This document shows positions 33,172-41,672 of a DNA stretch of 64,000 bases, one piece after another. The position numbers and the translations under genes were made by a program. The stretch is from Cryptosporangium aurantiacum. GTDB taxonomy: Bacteria; Actinomycetota; Actinomycetes; Mycobacteriales; Cryptosporangiaceae. The DNA is taken from the NCBI RefSeq assembly GCF_900143005.1, contig NZ_FRCS01000010.1:124001-188000 (forward strand), in the 5' to 3' direction. How positions within the stretch are numbered: position 1 is the first letter of the stretch; each line of letters opens with the position of its first letter. Below the pieces are notes generated by a model. That model did no database searches and was not told where the DNA came from. It worked only from the letters and a program-made list of their open reading frames with translations.

Positions 33172-33497
33172 CGCGTCCCCCAGAGCACGAGGACCCCGCC
33201 CGCGATCAGCAAGAACGGGGCGACCAGCGCGCCGACCCCGGCGGCGACGAGCGCGTCGACCGACGGCCGGCGGCCCGGGCTGCGCTTGCTCAGCGCGAGC
33301 ACCAGCCAGCCGACCAGGATCGCGGCCCCGGTGCCCGGCACTCCGCCGAACACGACCAAAACGAGGATGGGGCCCGGGAGGATCTCCGGCGCCAGCGGGC
33401 GGAGGGCGAACACCAGCGCGAGGTGGGCACCCGAGAGGTAGTTGACCACCAGCAACGCCGTCCACCAAGGACGTTTCTGAATGACGGGGGTGGTCAC
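33168..33497 (-). CDS. Small integral membrane protein
   Basis: 109 residues. It has an N-terminal hydrophilic segment (TTPVIQKRPWWTAL) and three or four hydrophobic helices: LLVVNYLSGAHLALVFALRP, GPILVLVVFGGVPGTG with AAILVGWLVLALS, and ALVAPFLLIAGGVLVLW. No domain is recognised. Its stop overlaps the start of the second membrane gene. It lies between a GNAT gene and a PhyH remnant, so context offers no function. Confidence 0.65.
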   Translation of the reverse strand: MTTPVIQKRPWWTALLVVNYLSGAHLALVFALRPLAPEILPGPILVLVVFGGVPGTGAAILVGWLVLALSKRSPGRRPSVDALVAAGVGALVAPFLLIAGGVLVLWGTR

Positions 33498-33540
33498 GCC
33501 CCCGATTGTTCAGTTTCGGGACGGACCGCGCTAGCGATCG

Positions 33541-34071
33541 TCAGTCGATGGCCGGTGCGGGGTCGGAGCGGAGGCGGCTGTAGAGCAGGCCGTCGCGCCA
33601 TTCGCCGTCGCGGAACTCGCAGGCGCGGAGCACACCCTCCAGCTGGAAACCGGCCTTCACCAGCGCCTTCTGCTCGGCGATGTTCTCGGGGTGGGTGCCG
33701 GCCTGGATCCGCTGCACCGGCGTGTGGCGGAACAGGTAGTCGCACAGCATGGCCTGGGCTCGCCAGCCGATGCCCCGACCCCGCCAGGTCGTCAGCACGA
33801 CGATCCCGATCTCCCAGTGCGCTCCGGTGCTGGCGAGGATTCCGCGCCGCCAGTTCACCAGGGCCACGGTCGTCCCGTCGTCCGCGTCGACCACCAGCCA
33901 GCCGTCATCCGCGCCGAGGTAACCGTCCTGGTCGAACCGCCGCCGGGGCTGGCCCGGGTCAAGGAAACCGCTCCAGTCCAACCCGGCGAATTCCGGATCG
34001 GTCCGGAGCTGTTGGAAGAGCGCCAGGTCACCTTCGGCGACCGGCCGGAAACGTAAGGGCAGTGTGCTCAC
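33541..34071 (-). CDS. GNAT family N-acetyltransferase
   Basis: 176 residues from a GTG overlapping the TetR stop (GTGA). RimJ/RimL-like: LRFRPVAEGDLALFQQLRTD at the N-terminus, GTTVALVNWRRGI as the beta4 strand, and the acetyl-CoA loop TTWRGRGIGWRAQAML. PENIAEQKALVKAGFQLEGV is the RimJ family's C-terminal helix signature. Coupling to a TetR regulator suggests antibiotic or stress acetylation; the acceptor is unknown. Confidence 0.88.
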   Translation of the reverse strand: MSTLPLRFRPVAEGDLALFQQLRTDPEFAGLDWSGFLDPGQPRRRFDQDGYLGADDGWLVVDADDGTTVALVNWRRGILASTGAHWEIGIVVLTTWRGRGIGWRAQAMLCDYLFRHTPVQRIQAGTHPENIAEQKALVKAGFQLEGVLRACEFRDGEWRDGLLYSRLRSDPAPAID

Positions 34072-34685
34072 GGTTCGATCATCCCGCGGAGCAATAGGCG
34101 CAGGCCCTCGGTGAACTCCTCGTCCGGGCCCAGGCTCCTGGCGAGCCGCGCGTTGTCGGCGGTGTACGGGAATTCGTTCGGTGGCAGGTGGGCCAGTGCC
34201 TCGGTGCCCGGTCCGGCCAGCGGTCCGAGGTGTTCGAGTTGCAGCGCGCCGACGAGGTAGCTGAACAGCGCGCGGACCGCGACGAGCCGCTGCCGGTCGG
34301 CAAAACCGGCGTCGGTGAGCACCGCGAGGAGCGTCTCGCCCCACCGCAGCACCCCGGGCGACTGATGCCGATGGACGAGCGTGAGCGCGACCACCGCCGG
34401 GTGGGCGGCGAACGCGTCTCGGACCCGTACGACGACGTCCGTCACCCGGTCCTCCCACGGCAAGTCCGCGGGCGGCGGTCCGGTCGCGACGGTGTCGAAG
34501 ACGTGGTCGACGACGAGCCGTTCGAGTTCGTCCCGGTCGGCGACGTACCGGTAGAGACCCATCGTGCTCATGCCGAGCTCGCCGGCGACCGTGCGCATGG
34601 AGAGCCCAGCCAGCCCGGCGCGGTCGGTGACGGCTAGTGCGGCGGACGCGAGTTGGTCGGTGGTGAGTGAACGTGGTCGAGGCAT
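34068..34685 (-). CDS. TetR family transcriptional regulator
   Basis: 205 residues. The N-terminal HTH is QLASAALAVTDRAGLAGLSM, RTVAGELGMSTMGLYRYVAD, with RDELERLVVDHVF. The C-terminal part (RALFSYLVGALQLEHLGPLA) resembles the TetR_C_1 group. It is divergent from the peroxiredoxin-like gene 70 bases away. Two copies of GCGTA-N5-TACGC in the gap are its likely operators. It is transcribed with the following GNAT gene. Confidence 0.9.
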   Translation of the reverse strand: MPRPRSLTTDQLASAALAVTDRAGLAGLSMRTVAGELGMSTMGLYRYVADRDELERLVVDHVFDTVATGPPPADLPWEDRVTDVVVRVRDAFAAHPAVVALTLVHRHQSPGVLRWGETLLAVLTDAGFADRQRLVAVRALFSYLVGALQLEHLGPLAGPGTEALAHLPPNEFPYTADNARLARSLGPDEEFTEGLRLLLRGMIEP

Positions 34686-34690
34686 AGGAC

Positions 34691-34742
34691 TTGACAGCGT
34701 ACGCCTTACGCCTACGGTGGTAAGCGTAGGACGTACGCTTAC
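34691..34742 (+). promoter_or_regulatory. TetR-regulated promoter with two operators
   Basis: TTGACA (34691-34696) and TACGGT (34713-34718) are 16 bases apart. Operator 1, GCGTA-N5-TACGC, is at 34697-34711, exactly between them. Operator 2, same core at 34724-34738, sits just after the expected transcription start and is extended by flanking bases to a 9-bp arm dyad (34720-34728 and 34734-34742). The centres are 27 bp apart. A ribosome site GAGGAGG follows at 34743. Both repeats are directly visible; repression by the adjacent TetR is inferred. Confidence 0.75.
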
Positions 34743-34755
34743 GAGGAGGTCGGCG

Positions 34756-35298
34756 ATGAAGCACGTGCCTATCCGTGAACTTCGGCCGGTGAACGGCGCG
34801 CCGCTCCGCGTGCCCCTCGCCGGAAAACACGTCCATCTGCAGTTCCGGCGGTTCGCCGGATGCCCCGTCTGCAACCTGCACTTACGGACGATCGTCCAGC
34901 GCCACGACGAGATCGTGGCCAACGGCGTCCAGGAAGTCGTGGTGTTCCATTCGCCCGCCGACGAACTGCGGGAACACACCGCGGACCTGCCGTTCCCTGC
35001 GGTCGCCGACCCGGACAAGCACCTCTACCGCGAGTTCGGCGTGGAGTCCGGACGCCGGGCCCTGCTGGACCCACGGGTATGGACGACGATCGTGCGAGCC
35101 GTCGTCCGCGGTCTGGTGGCCCGTGAGCGCCTACCGTCGCCCACCCAGCCCAATGGCCGTCTCGGCCTGCCCGGCGACTTCCTGATCGCCCCCGACGGCA
35201 CCGTCGTCGCGCAGAAGTACGGCGAGCACGCCTACGACCAGTGGTCGGTCGACGAGCTCCTGGCCATCGTCAAGGGACTCCCGGCGGGTGTCCGATGA
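34756..35298 (+). CDS. Peroxiredoxin-like (AhpC/TSA) family protein
   Basis: 180 residues, preceded by GAGGAGG. The thioredoxin-fold strand LQFRRFAGCPVCNLHLRTI carries a CxxC (CPVC), then VVVFHSPADELREHTADL and PFPAVADPDKHLYREFGVE. A GDFLIAPDGTVVAQKYG strand completes the fold, as in Prx-like 2 proteins. The active-site Cys has a resolving Cys nearby rather than a Thr-x-x-Cys peroxidase motif, so disulfide-reductase activity is possible. The divergent TetR regulator with two operators suggests induction by an oxidant or electrophile. Confidence 0.85.
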   Translation: MKHVPIRELRPVNGAPLRVPLAGKHVHLQFRRFAGCPVCNLHLRTIVQRHDEIVANGVQEVVVFHSPADELREHTADLPFPAVADPDKHLYREFGVESGRRALLDPRVWTTIVRAVVRGLVARERLPSPTQPNGRLGLPGDFLIAPDGTVVAQKYGEHAYDQWSVDELLAIVKGLPAGVR

Positions 35299-35471
35299 CG
35301 CTTCCTGCCTTCGCCAACCTCCGCCGAGCGCTCGCGCCCGGCGGCCGGCTGACGCGTCCGTCGACCTTGGTCGATACCCGCTCGACTCCCGGCCGCTGAG
35401 CCGGGGTAGGCACCGGCGCAACCCTGGATCTGCGTCGGCAGGACGGTCGGCGCAGACCAGAAGGAGCGCCG

Positions 35472-36512
35472 ATGTCTCGCCGACGACGGATCGCCCTCGT
35501 GCTGGCACTGTGGGTGCTGGCGCCGTGGACCGCCGAATGTTCGTGGGGCGGCTTCGCGCTCTCCGACTACCTGCTCGTCGTTGTGTTCCTCAGCCCGCTC
35601 TACGGCGCCGCCGCCGTCCTGATCCGCGAGGCCGTGCGCCGCACCGGCCGGGGCTGGCCGGCGATCGCGCTGATGGGCGCCGCGTTCGGCATCTACCAGG
35701 CGGGCATCGTCGACCAGGCACTGTTCAACCTGGACTACCTCGCCGACACCGAGTACGCCGACCTCATCCGGGACCCGAGGGCGACCCTTCTACCCGGCAT
35801 CGAGGTCAGCGCCGGCGACGCGCTGAACTACATCGGCAACCACATCGTGCTCAGCATCTGCGTGCCGATCGCGATCGTCGAGTCGTTCGTCGCACCCGAC
35901 CGCCGTCGTGAGCCCTGGCTCGGCCCGGTGGGCCTCGCGGTGGTGGGGGTTCTGTTCGTGCTCGGCAGCCTGCTCATTCATTCGGACGCCGTGAAGGGCT
36001 ATTCCGCCGAGCCGTACCAGCTCGCGTTCGCGGCGACGCTCGTTGTCGCACTGATCGGGCTCGCGCTGTGGCCGCGGTCGTGGCCGCCGTCCGTGGCCTG
36101 GCGCCTGCCCCGGCCGGTCGCCTGGAGTCGTCCGGAGCGGCGGGCGCCGCGGGCCTTCTGGAGTGCGGTGGTGACGCTGGCTGCGGCGGCCACCGCGGAC
36201 CTCGTGCCTGGGTGGGGAGGAGTCGCGATCAACGTGTTGGCGATCGTGATCGCGGTCGTTGTGATCGTGCGCTGGTCCCACCGTCCCGGATGGACCCACC
36301 GACACGTGCTGGCCGCGTTCTCCGGGCCGTTGGTGCTCGCCGCGGCGGGAGCCTACGTGGTACCGAATTACGCACCGGCGTCCCCCACGGAAGCCCTCAT
36401 CGGCGACCTCACGATCACCGTCGTGACAGTGGCCCTGCTCGGTTCCGCGTTCTACCGCCTGCGCCACGAAGAAGCTCCTACCCCCACCCCCGCCGCCTCG
36501 GCGGCGGGATGA
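35472..36512 (+). CDS. Multi-spanning membrane protein of unknown function
   Basis: 346 residues with AAGGAG upstream of the ATG. At least eight hydrophobic segments occur (for example IALVLALWVLAPWTA, LLVVVFLSPLYGAAAVLI, NHIVLSICVPIAIVES, LAVVGVLFVLGSLLI, AFAATLVVALIGLAL). No domain is recognised. A conserved-looking loop GIVDQALFNLDYL follows the third helix. The 170 bases before it carry no gene and no strong structure. It stands alone between the peroxiredoxin-like gene and a convergent GNAT gene. Confidence 0.75.
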   Translation: MSRRRRIALVLALWVLAPWTAECSWGGFALSDYLLVVVFLSPLYGAAAVLIREAVRRTGRGWPAIALMGAAFGIYQAGIVDQALFNLDYLADTEYADLIRDPRATLLPGIEVSAGDALNYIGNHIVLSICVPIAIVESFVAPDRRREPWLGPVGLAVVGVLFVLGSLLIHSDAVKGYSAEPYQLAFAATLVVALIGLALWPRSWPPSVAWRLPRPVAWSRPERRAPRAFWSAVVTLAAAATADLVPGWGGVAINVLAIVIAVVVIVRWSHRPGWTHRHVLAAFSGPLVLAAAGAYVVPNYAPASPTEALIGDLTITVVTVALLGSAFYRLRHEEAPTPTPAASAAG

Positions 36513-36515
36513 CGG

Positions 36516-36926
36516 TCAGAGCCGCTTGCTGAAGTACTCGGCGCCGGCCTGGTACCCGAGGGCCGCGTAGAAATCGGCGGCGCGTCGCGTCGCGAGCGCG
36601 GTGAGCACGCACCCCTCGGAGCGCGCCAAATCCTCGAACGCTGCCATCAGCCGGGCGCCCAGCCCGTGGCGTCGCCGGTCGTGCCGCACGGCGATCTCCT
36701 CGACCCAGCCCACCGGACCGTTCGCGTAGAACGTCGGGTGGACGAAGCCGAGCAGGTACCCCTCAACGGCGCCGACGACGAGCAGGTGCGCCCCTGCGGT
36801 GTTCAGGACCGAGGACAGACCGCGCCCGAACGCCTCCCGCTCCACCGTGAAGCTGACCGCCATCTCCGCGGCCAACACGAAGACCGCCTCGGCGTCCTCC
36901 TCGGTGGCTCGGCGGACGTCACTCAT
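36516..36926 (-). CDS. GNAT family N-acetyltransferase
   Basis: 136 residues from ATG 36926, separated from the response-regulator stop by a single base (TGACATG), so coupled. The fold is DVRRATEEDAEAVFVLAAEM, HLLVVGAVEGYLLGFVHPTF, and the acetyl-CoA loop VRHDRRRHGLGARLMAAF. The C-terminal strand ADFYAALGYQAG is typical. It is the last gene of the two-component operon; the acceptor substrate is unknown. Confidence 0.88.
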   Translation of the reverse strand: MSDVRRATEEDAEAVFVLAAEMAVSFTVEREAFGRGLSSVLNTAGAHLLVVGAVEGYLLGFVHPTFYANGPVGWVEEIAVRHDRRRHGLGARLMAAFEDLARSEGCVLTALATRRAADFYAALGYQAGAEYFSKRL

Positions 36927-36927
36927 G

Positions 36928-37578
36928 TCAGCGCGCACCCGCGTCGTGCACGACCAGGGCGATCTGAACGCGGTTGGTCGCGTCGAGCTTGGTGAGCAGC
37001 CGCGACACGTGCGCTTTCACGGTGGGCACGCTCATTCGGAGGTCAGCCGCGATCTCCGCGTTCGACCGTCCCCGGCCCACGGCCTGCGCCACCTCGCGCT
37101 CGCGAGCGGTCAGCCGTGCCAACCGCGTGCGGGCGTCCTGCTGCCGCGCTCCCGCGCCGGGGTCGGCGACGTGCTCGATGAGCTGCTTGGTGATCGACGG
37201 CGAGAGCATCGCGTCGCCGGCCACGATCGTGCGCACGGCCTGGATGAGGTCGCGCGGCGGCGTGTCCTTCAGGAGGAACCCGCTGGCCCCGGCACGGAGG
37301 GCCCGCAGCACGTAGTCGTCGGCGGAGAAGGTGGTCAAGACGATGACGTGGGGTCGGTTCGCCCGCGACCGCAGCCGCTCGGTCGCGATCAACCCGTCGA
37401 CCTTGGGCATCCGGATGTCCATCAGGACGACGTCCGGCGAGTGCGCGTCCACCGCAACGGCGGCCTCTGCGCCGTCCGCGGCCTCGGCCACGATCTCGAT
37501 GTCGGAGGCGGCGGCGAGCAGCATTCGCAGCCCGGCCCGCACCAGCGGATCGTCGTCCACGATGGCCAGCCGGATCAT
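36928..37578 (-). CDS. NarL/FixJ-type response regulator
   Basis: 216 residues. The receiver has the acidic pocket IRLAIVDDDPLVRAGLRMLL and the phosphoacceptor DVVLMDIRMPKVDGL. The conserved Thr and Lys occur in VLTTFSADDYV and ASGFLLKDT. The LuxR HTH reads LTAREREVAQAVGRGRSNAE, and SVPTVKAHVSRLLTKL follows. The start ATG overlaps the kinase stop (ATGA). It should control the divergent ABC exporter genes. Confidence 0.93.
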   Translation of the reverse strand: MIRLAIVDDDPLVRAGLRMLLAAASDIEIVAEAADGAEAAVAVDAHSPDVVLMDIRMPKVDGLIATERLRSRANRPHVIVLTTFSADDYVLRALRAGASGFLLKDTPPRDLIQAVRTIVAGDAMLSPSITKQLIEHVADPGAGARQQDARTRLARLTAREREVAQAVGRGRSNAEIAADLRMSVPTVKAHVSRLLTKLDATNRVQIALVVHDAGAR

Positions 37579-38723
37579 GGGTCGGTCTTCGGCCAGGGCA
37601 ACCATCCCTCCAGCGTGAAGCAGCCGTCCTCGTCGGGACCGTACTCCAAGCGGCCGCCCGCGAGCGCGAAGCGTTCGCGGAGGCCGACGAGGCCCATGCC
37701 GGCGCCGGGGACACCGGTGGACGGTGGTGTCAGCGGCAGCGGGTTCGTGACCAGGGCCCGAAGGCCCTCCGCCGGCGTTCCGGCGACCCGCACCCGTGCC
37801 GCGGTGTGCGGCGCGTGCTTGCGGACGTTCGTCAACCCCTCCTGGACCAGCCGGTACACCGTGCGGCCCAGGGTGGCCGGGACCTTCTCGATCGGACACG
37901 CGAAGTCCACCTTCGTGCCGGCGGCACGAGCGGTCTCGATCAGCTCCGGGAGGTCGGCCAGGCCGGGCTGCGGTCGCTCGGCGCCGGTCACGCCGGACGG
38001 TTCCTCGCGGAGCACACCGATGACCGAGCGGAGCTCCTCCAGGGCCTCGTGCGTGCTCGCACGGATCACGCCCGCCGCAGCCGACACCTCCTCCGGGCGC
38101 GCGTCGGTCCGAATCTCCAGTGCCCCGGCGTGCAGGCTGAGCAGCGACAATCGGTGCGCCAGGACGTCGTGCATCTCGCGTGCGATGCGGGTCCGCTCGG
38201 TCAGCCGGGCCTGGTCGACGCGGAGGTGCTGCTCAGCCTCGAGTTGAGCCGCACGTTCTCGCAGGGAGCCGACCAGTTGACGCTGCGCGCGCACAGCAGA
38301 CCCCCAGCCGACAGCGGCCGCGAGAAACGCACCGCGCAGCACGAAGTCGACCCAGATCGGGAACCTCGGATTCGCCTGCAGCAGGAAGAACACCGGGACC
38401 GTCGCGAGGTTGGCTACTGCCACGGTCAGCGCCGTCCGGGCACGGTGGTGCACAGCCACGGCGAAGACGGCGACGGTGATCGGCGCGGCCGCCATGCCGG
38501 AGATCGCCCCGGCCGGGACGCACGCCCAGGCCAGTCCCAGCGGCCAACGGTGACGCCACCACAGCCCGACGCAGCAGAGCGTGCCCAGAACGGCGTGGAC
38601 CTGCCAGGGCAGCAGCGGCGCGGGATCGGCCATCGCGTCCCCGAACCGCAGCAACAACGCCCCGAGAGCCAGCGTCAGCGCGATACACGTGACGTCCCAC
38701 CACCGGGCGCGGATGCGGGACAT
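37575..38723 (-). CDS. NarL-type sensor histidine kinase
   Basis: 382 residues with four to five N-terminal helices (CIALTLALGALLLRFGDAM, AVLGTLCCVGLWW, ITVAVFAVAVHHR and others). The HisKA_3 box is RTRIAREMHDVLAHRLSLLS. The ATPase N-box is VYRLVQEGLTNVRKHAP, and the G-box is GAGMGLVGLRERFALAGG. There is no periplasmic sensor domain, so it is an intramembrane-sensing kinase of the DesK/LiaS type. Together with 36928-37578 it forms a two-component system next to an ABC exporter. Confidence 0.92.
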   Translation of the reverse strand: MSRIRARWWDVTCIALTLALGALLLRFGDAMADPAPLLPWQVHAVLGTLCCVGLWWRHRWPLGLAWACVPAGAISGMAAAPITVAVFAVAVHHRARTALTVAVANLATVPVFFLLQANPRFPIWVDFVLRGAFLAAAVGWGSAVRAQRQLVGSLRERAAQLEAEQHLRVDQARLTERTRIAREMHDVLAHRLSLLSLHAGALEIRTDARPEEVSAAAGVIRASTHEALEELRSVIGVLREEPSGVTGAERPQPGLADLPELIETARAAGTKVDFACPIEKVPATLGRTVYRLVQEGLTNVRKHAPHTAARVRVAGTPAEGLRALVTNPLPLTPPSTGVPGAGMGLVGLRERFALAGGRLEYGPDEDGCFTLEGWLPWPKTDP

Positions 38724-38877
38724 GGCCCCAGCGTAGGGGCGCCGGGTCGGTGCGGGCAGCGTCCGAAGACCGGGCGGTGCCCCTACCAAAGTCGGTGCCC
38801 GGGGCCGTCTTAATCGCCCGCGTGCGGTGTCCGGCGACCGATGCCCGACCACCCGCGCTCCGCCCACCCTCGACGGC
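38724..38877. promoter_or_regulatory. Divergent region between histidine kinase and ABC exporter
   Basis: 154 bases between the starts of two divergent operons must contain both promoters and the regulator's site. I see an isolated A/T-rich TCTTAAT near 38808 that could be a -10 box for the exporter. No clear dyad was found. Confidence 0.4.
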
Positions 38878-39576
38878 ATGATCGACATCCGGCAACTGTC
38901 CAAACGCTACAACGGCCGGCTCGTCGTGGACGACGTCACGTTCCGCTGCGAGCCGGGCACGGTCACTGGTTTTCTCGGCCCCAACGGGGCGGGCAAGTCC
39001 ACCACCCTGCGCATGGTCTGTGGGTTGAGCGCGCCGACGTCCGGGGCCGCTCTCGTCGACGGGGTGCCCTACCGGGCGCTGCCTGATCCCGGGCGGCGGG
39101 TCGGCGTCCTGCTAGATGCTTCGGCACATCACCTCGGTCGTACCGGCCGTGAGATCCTCACGCTCTCCGCGCAGGTGCTCGGCCTGGGCCGCGATCGGGT
39201 GGACGAGGTTCTCGACCTGGTCGGGCTGACCGAGGAAGCGACCCGGAAGCGCGTGCGCGGATACTCGCTCGGGATGCGCCAGCGCCTCGGGATCGCACAC
39301 GCGCTGCTGGGCGAGCCCGAGGTGCTCGTTCTCGACGAGCCGGCGAACGGCCTCGACCCGGGGGGTATCCGATGGATGCGCCGCCTGCTGCGCGAACATG
39401 CCGACCGCGGTGGCACCGTCCTGCTCTCCTCCCATCTGCTCGCCGAGATCGACCGCACCGCGGACTACCTGGTCGTCATCGCCGAGGGCCGGGTCGTGGC
39501 GCAAGGCAGTCGCGACGACCTGGGCGCCGATGATCTGGAGGAGACTTTCCTCCGGTTGACCGGAGCGGTGGAATGA
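38878..39576 (+). CDS. ABC transporter ATP-binding protein
   Basis: 232 residues. Walker A is FLGPNGAGKSTTLRMVCGLS, the ABC signature is YSLGMRQRLGIAHALL, and Walker B is PEVLVLDEPANGLDPGGIRW. The switch is LLSSHLLAEIDRTADYLVV. It resembles CcmA/NatA/BcrA-type exporters with VLLDASAHHLGRTGREIL. The stop overlaps the permease start as ATGA. The adjacent two-component system suggests a peptide-antibiotic or envelope-stress detoxification export. Confidence 0.92.
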   Translation: MIDIRQLSKRYNGRLVVDDVTFRCEPGTVTGFLGPNGAGKSTTLRMVCGLSAPTSGAALVDGVPYRALPDPGRRVGVLLDASAHHLGRTGREILTLSAQVLGLGRDRVDEVLDLVGLTEEATRKRVRGYSLGMRQRLGIAHALLGEPEVLVLDEPANGLDPGGIRWMRRLLREHADRGGTVLLSSHLLAEIDRTADYLVVIAEGRVVAQGSRDDLGADDLEETFLRLTGAVE

Positions 39577-40274
39577 GCGCCCGGCTGACGCTCGTCGAGC
39601 TGCGCAAGGCCACCGACACCCGGGCCGGCGTCTGGCTCCTGGTGACGATCGGCGTGCTCGCGGCCCTGGTGGTCGGCCTGCAACTCGGGTTCGCCGACGT
39701 CAAGACGTGGAATTCGGTGGTCGCGAACGCGCAGCAGCCGGTCTCGGTGCTGACGCCGCTGCTCGGCCTGCTCCTGGTGACCGGCGAGTGGTCGCAGCGG
39801 ACGGCGCTGACCACGTTCGTCCTCGTGCCGGCCCGCGAGCGGATCGTCGCCGCGAAACTCGCCGCCGCCGGCCTGCTGTCGCTGGCGACGACCGCGGTCG
39901 GGTTCGCGGTTGCGTTCGCCGGGCTCGCGTCCGGTGGGGACTGGAGTTTCTCCGGCGCCGTGGTCGTCCAATTAACGCTGGTCAATTGGCTGACGATGAT
40001 GTTCGGGACGTCGTTCGGCCTTCTGCTGTGGCAGTCGGCGCCGGCGATCGTGGTCTATTACGTGGTGCCGTTCGCCTGGACGTTCGTGGGGCGGATCGTG
40101 CCGGGGTTGGACTCCGTGTCGCCGTGGCTGGATATCGGGCAGTCGCGGGCGCCGCTGGCCGAGCCGGGCGTCACCGGCCGTGAGTGGGCGCAACTGCTCA
40201 CGTCGTCCCTGCTCTGGATCGCGCTCCCGGCAGTACTCGGAACCCTCCGCATCCGGCGCGCCGACTTGGGCTGA
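39573..40274 (+). CDS. ABC-2 type transporter permease
   Basis: 233 residues with six hydrophobic segments. RLTLVELRKATDTRAGVWLL is the usual ABC-2 N-terminal coupling region. Then LLLVTGEWSQRTALTTFVLV with PARERIVAAKLAAAGLL forms the conserved ABC2 block. APAIVVYYVVPFAWTFVGRI and the last helix follow. It is translated with the ATPase and forms the membrane half of the exporter. No substrate is assigned. Confidence 0.88.
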   Translation: MSARLTLVELRKATDTRAGVWLLVTIGVLAALVVGLQLGFADVKTWNSVVANAQQPVSVLTPLLGLLLVTGEWSQRTALTTFVLVPARERIVAAKLAAAGLLSLATTAVGFAVAFAGLASGGDWSFSGAVVVQLTLVNWLTMMFGTSFGLLLWQSAPAIVVYYVVPFAWTFVGRIVPGLDSVSPWLDIGQSRAPLAEPGVTGREWAQLLTSSLLWIALPAVLGTLRIRRADLG

Positions 40275-40292
40275 GGGGACGAGTTCGCGACG

Positions 40293-40794
40293 TCAGTCAC
40301 CGGCCGCCCACGGCGACTCCGGATGAGCGAGGCGGACGGCGTCCCGGAGCCAGCGTCGCTCGGCAGCGGGCAGCCGCGGATGCACCAGTCGATAGTCCTG
40401 CTCGTCCCGGTCCCGTGGCGACCGGGCCTTCCAGGGCAGCTGCACGGCGGGGTTGATGCAGGTCACCCGCCCGGATCGCCAGGAAGCCTCGGCGACCGGG
40501 CGGGTGACGCGTGGGTCGCGACGGTACGCCCAGGTGCCCGCGGTGATCGGTTCGAGGTTGATCTGGACCCGCCAGACCTGCTCACCCGGGTGGCGGGCCC
40601 AGAGGTTGTGGTCGCCGGGGAGCAGCGGGTGGTCGTTCGCAGGGAACAACTCCCCGTCGCGCGCGATGTGAACGTCCAGCCGGGAGCCACCAGCCCACCG
40701 GCGCCCCCGCGAACCCCCGCACCACGTCGTCCACCGACCACGGCTCCCACGGAAACTGCGGCAGGTCGGCGGCCCGGGGGTTGTGTTCGCCCAC
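40293..40794 (-). pseudogene. Degenerate ANT(2'')-like nucleotidyltransferase-domain protein
   Basis: An N-terminal fragment (FPWEPWSVDDVVRGFAGAPV then GWW) and a C-terminal fragment (LDVHIARDGELFPANDHPLL, DHNLWARHPGEQVWRVQINL, FRRDP-like YRRDPRVTRP, LPWKARSPRDRDEQDY, ERRWLRDAVRLAHPESPWA) lie in different frames of one locus. The intact family has a nucleotidyltransferase core (GGxAxD...DxD, about 35-40 residues) between GWW and the VHIARDG region; it is missing. A deletion plus a frame change at about 40672-40690 explains both. GTG at 40794 is the probable original start. It is non-functional for nucleotidyl transfer. Confidence 0.7.
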
Positions 40795-40819
40795 GGTCGG
40801 ACAGCCTAGGGTCCAACAG

Positions 40820-41641
40820 GTGGCAACCATCGTTGAGCTGGCCTATTACCCGGTGAAATCCTGCGCGCCGACCGCGGCCGGCTCGGTGACGATCGCTCCG
40901 GCCGGGCCGTCGCACGACCGTGCGTTCCTGGTGACCGACCCGGACGGCGACTACCAGACCCAGCGTGCCCTCCCGCGGCTCGCCGTCATCCGTCCCGCGG
41001 TGAGCGACGACGGCACGACCCTGACGCTGGACGCCCCCGACGTCGAGCCCTGCGCGGTTCCGATCGACGTCACCGGGCCCCGGCGGCCGGTGACGCTGTT
41101 CGGCGAGCATTTCACCGGCATCGACCAGGGCGCGCCGGTCGCGGAGTGGCTCGCGACCGTGCTCGGCGGGCAGTACCGGCTGGTGCGGGTGCCCCCGGAA
41201 CACGAGCGGGTAACCAAGGGCGCCGTCGACGGCACCGCGAGTTACGCCGACAGCGCGCCGCTGATGTTGCTCTCCCGGGCGTCGCTCGAAAGTTTGAACG
41301 CGCGCCTGACCGCCGTCGGGCAACCGGCGCTGCCGATGCGGCGGTTCCGGGCGAACCTCGTGGTCGACGGATGGGACGCGCCGTTCACCGAGGACCGGCT
41401 TCGGCGGTTCCGGGTCGGTGACACCGAGTTGGCGTTCGCGAAGCGCTGCCTTCGGTGTGCGGTGGTCACTGTGGACCAGGACACCGGCCGGAAGCAGGGC
41501 CCGGAGCCGTTGCGCACGCTCGCGACGTTCCGCCGCGACTCCGGCGGGGTGGCGTTCGGCGTCAAACTGTCGGTGCTGCGCGGCGGGAAGGTCTCGGTCG
41601 GTGACGAACTGCAGGTCGACGCGTGGGGAGACGCCCGGTAA
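40820..41641 (+). CDS. MOSC domain-containing protein
   Basis: 273 residues from a GTG seven bases after TAGGGT, thus leaderless. The N-terminal beta-barrel begins TIVELAYYPVKSCAPTAAGS, and DRAFLVTDPDGDYQTQRALP contains the conserved signature. MPMRRFRANLVVDGW-like FRANLVVDG precedes the MOSC core, with the sulfur-carrying Cys in AKRCLRCAVVTVDQDTG and MKxxE-type RTLATFRRD. Family members bind molybdenum cofactor and reduce N-hydroxylated compounds (mARC/YcbX). It is divergent from the pseudogene, whose start lies 25 bases away. Confidence 0.9.
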   Translation: MATIVELAYYPVKSCAPTAAGSVTIAPAGPSHDRAFLVTDPDGDYQTQRALPRLAVIRPAVSDDGTTLTLDAPDVEPCAVPIDVTGPRRPVTLFGEHFTGIDQGAPVAEWLATVLGGQYRLVRVPPEHERVTKGAVDGTASYADSAPLMLLSRASLESLNARLTAVGQPALPMRRFRANLVVDGWDAPFTEDRLRRFRVGDTELAFAKRCLRCAVVTVDQDTGRKQGPEPLRTLATFRRDSGGVAFGVKLSVLRGGKVSVGDELQVDAWGDAR

Positions 41642-41672
41642 ATGAGTGGCGCGAACCACCCAGGATGAGTGC

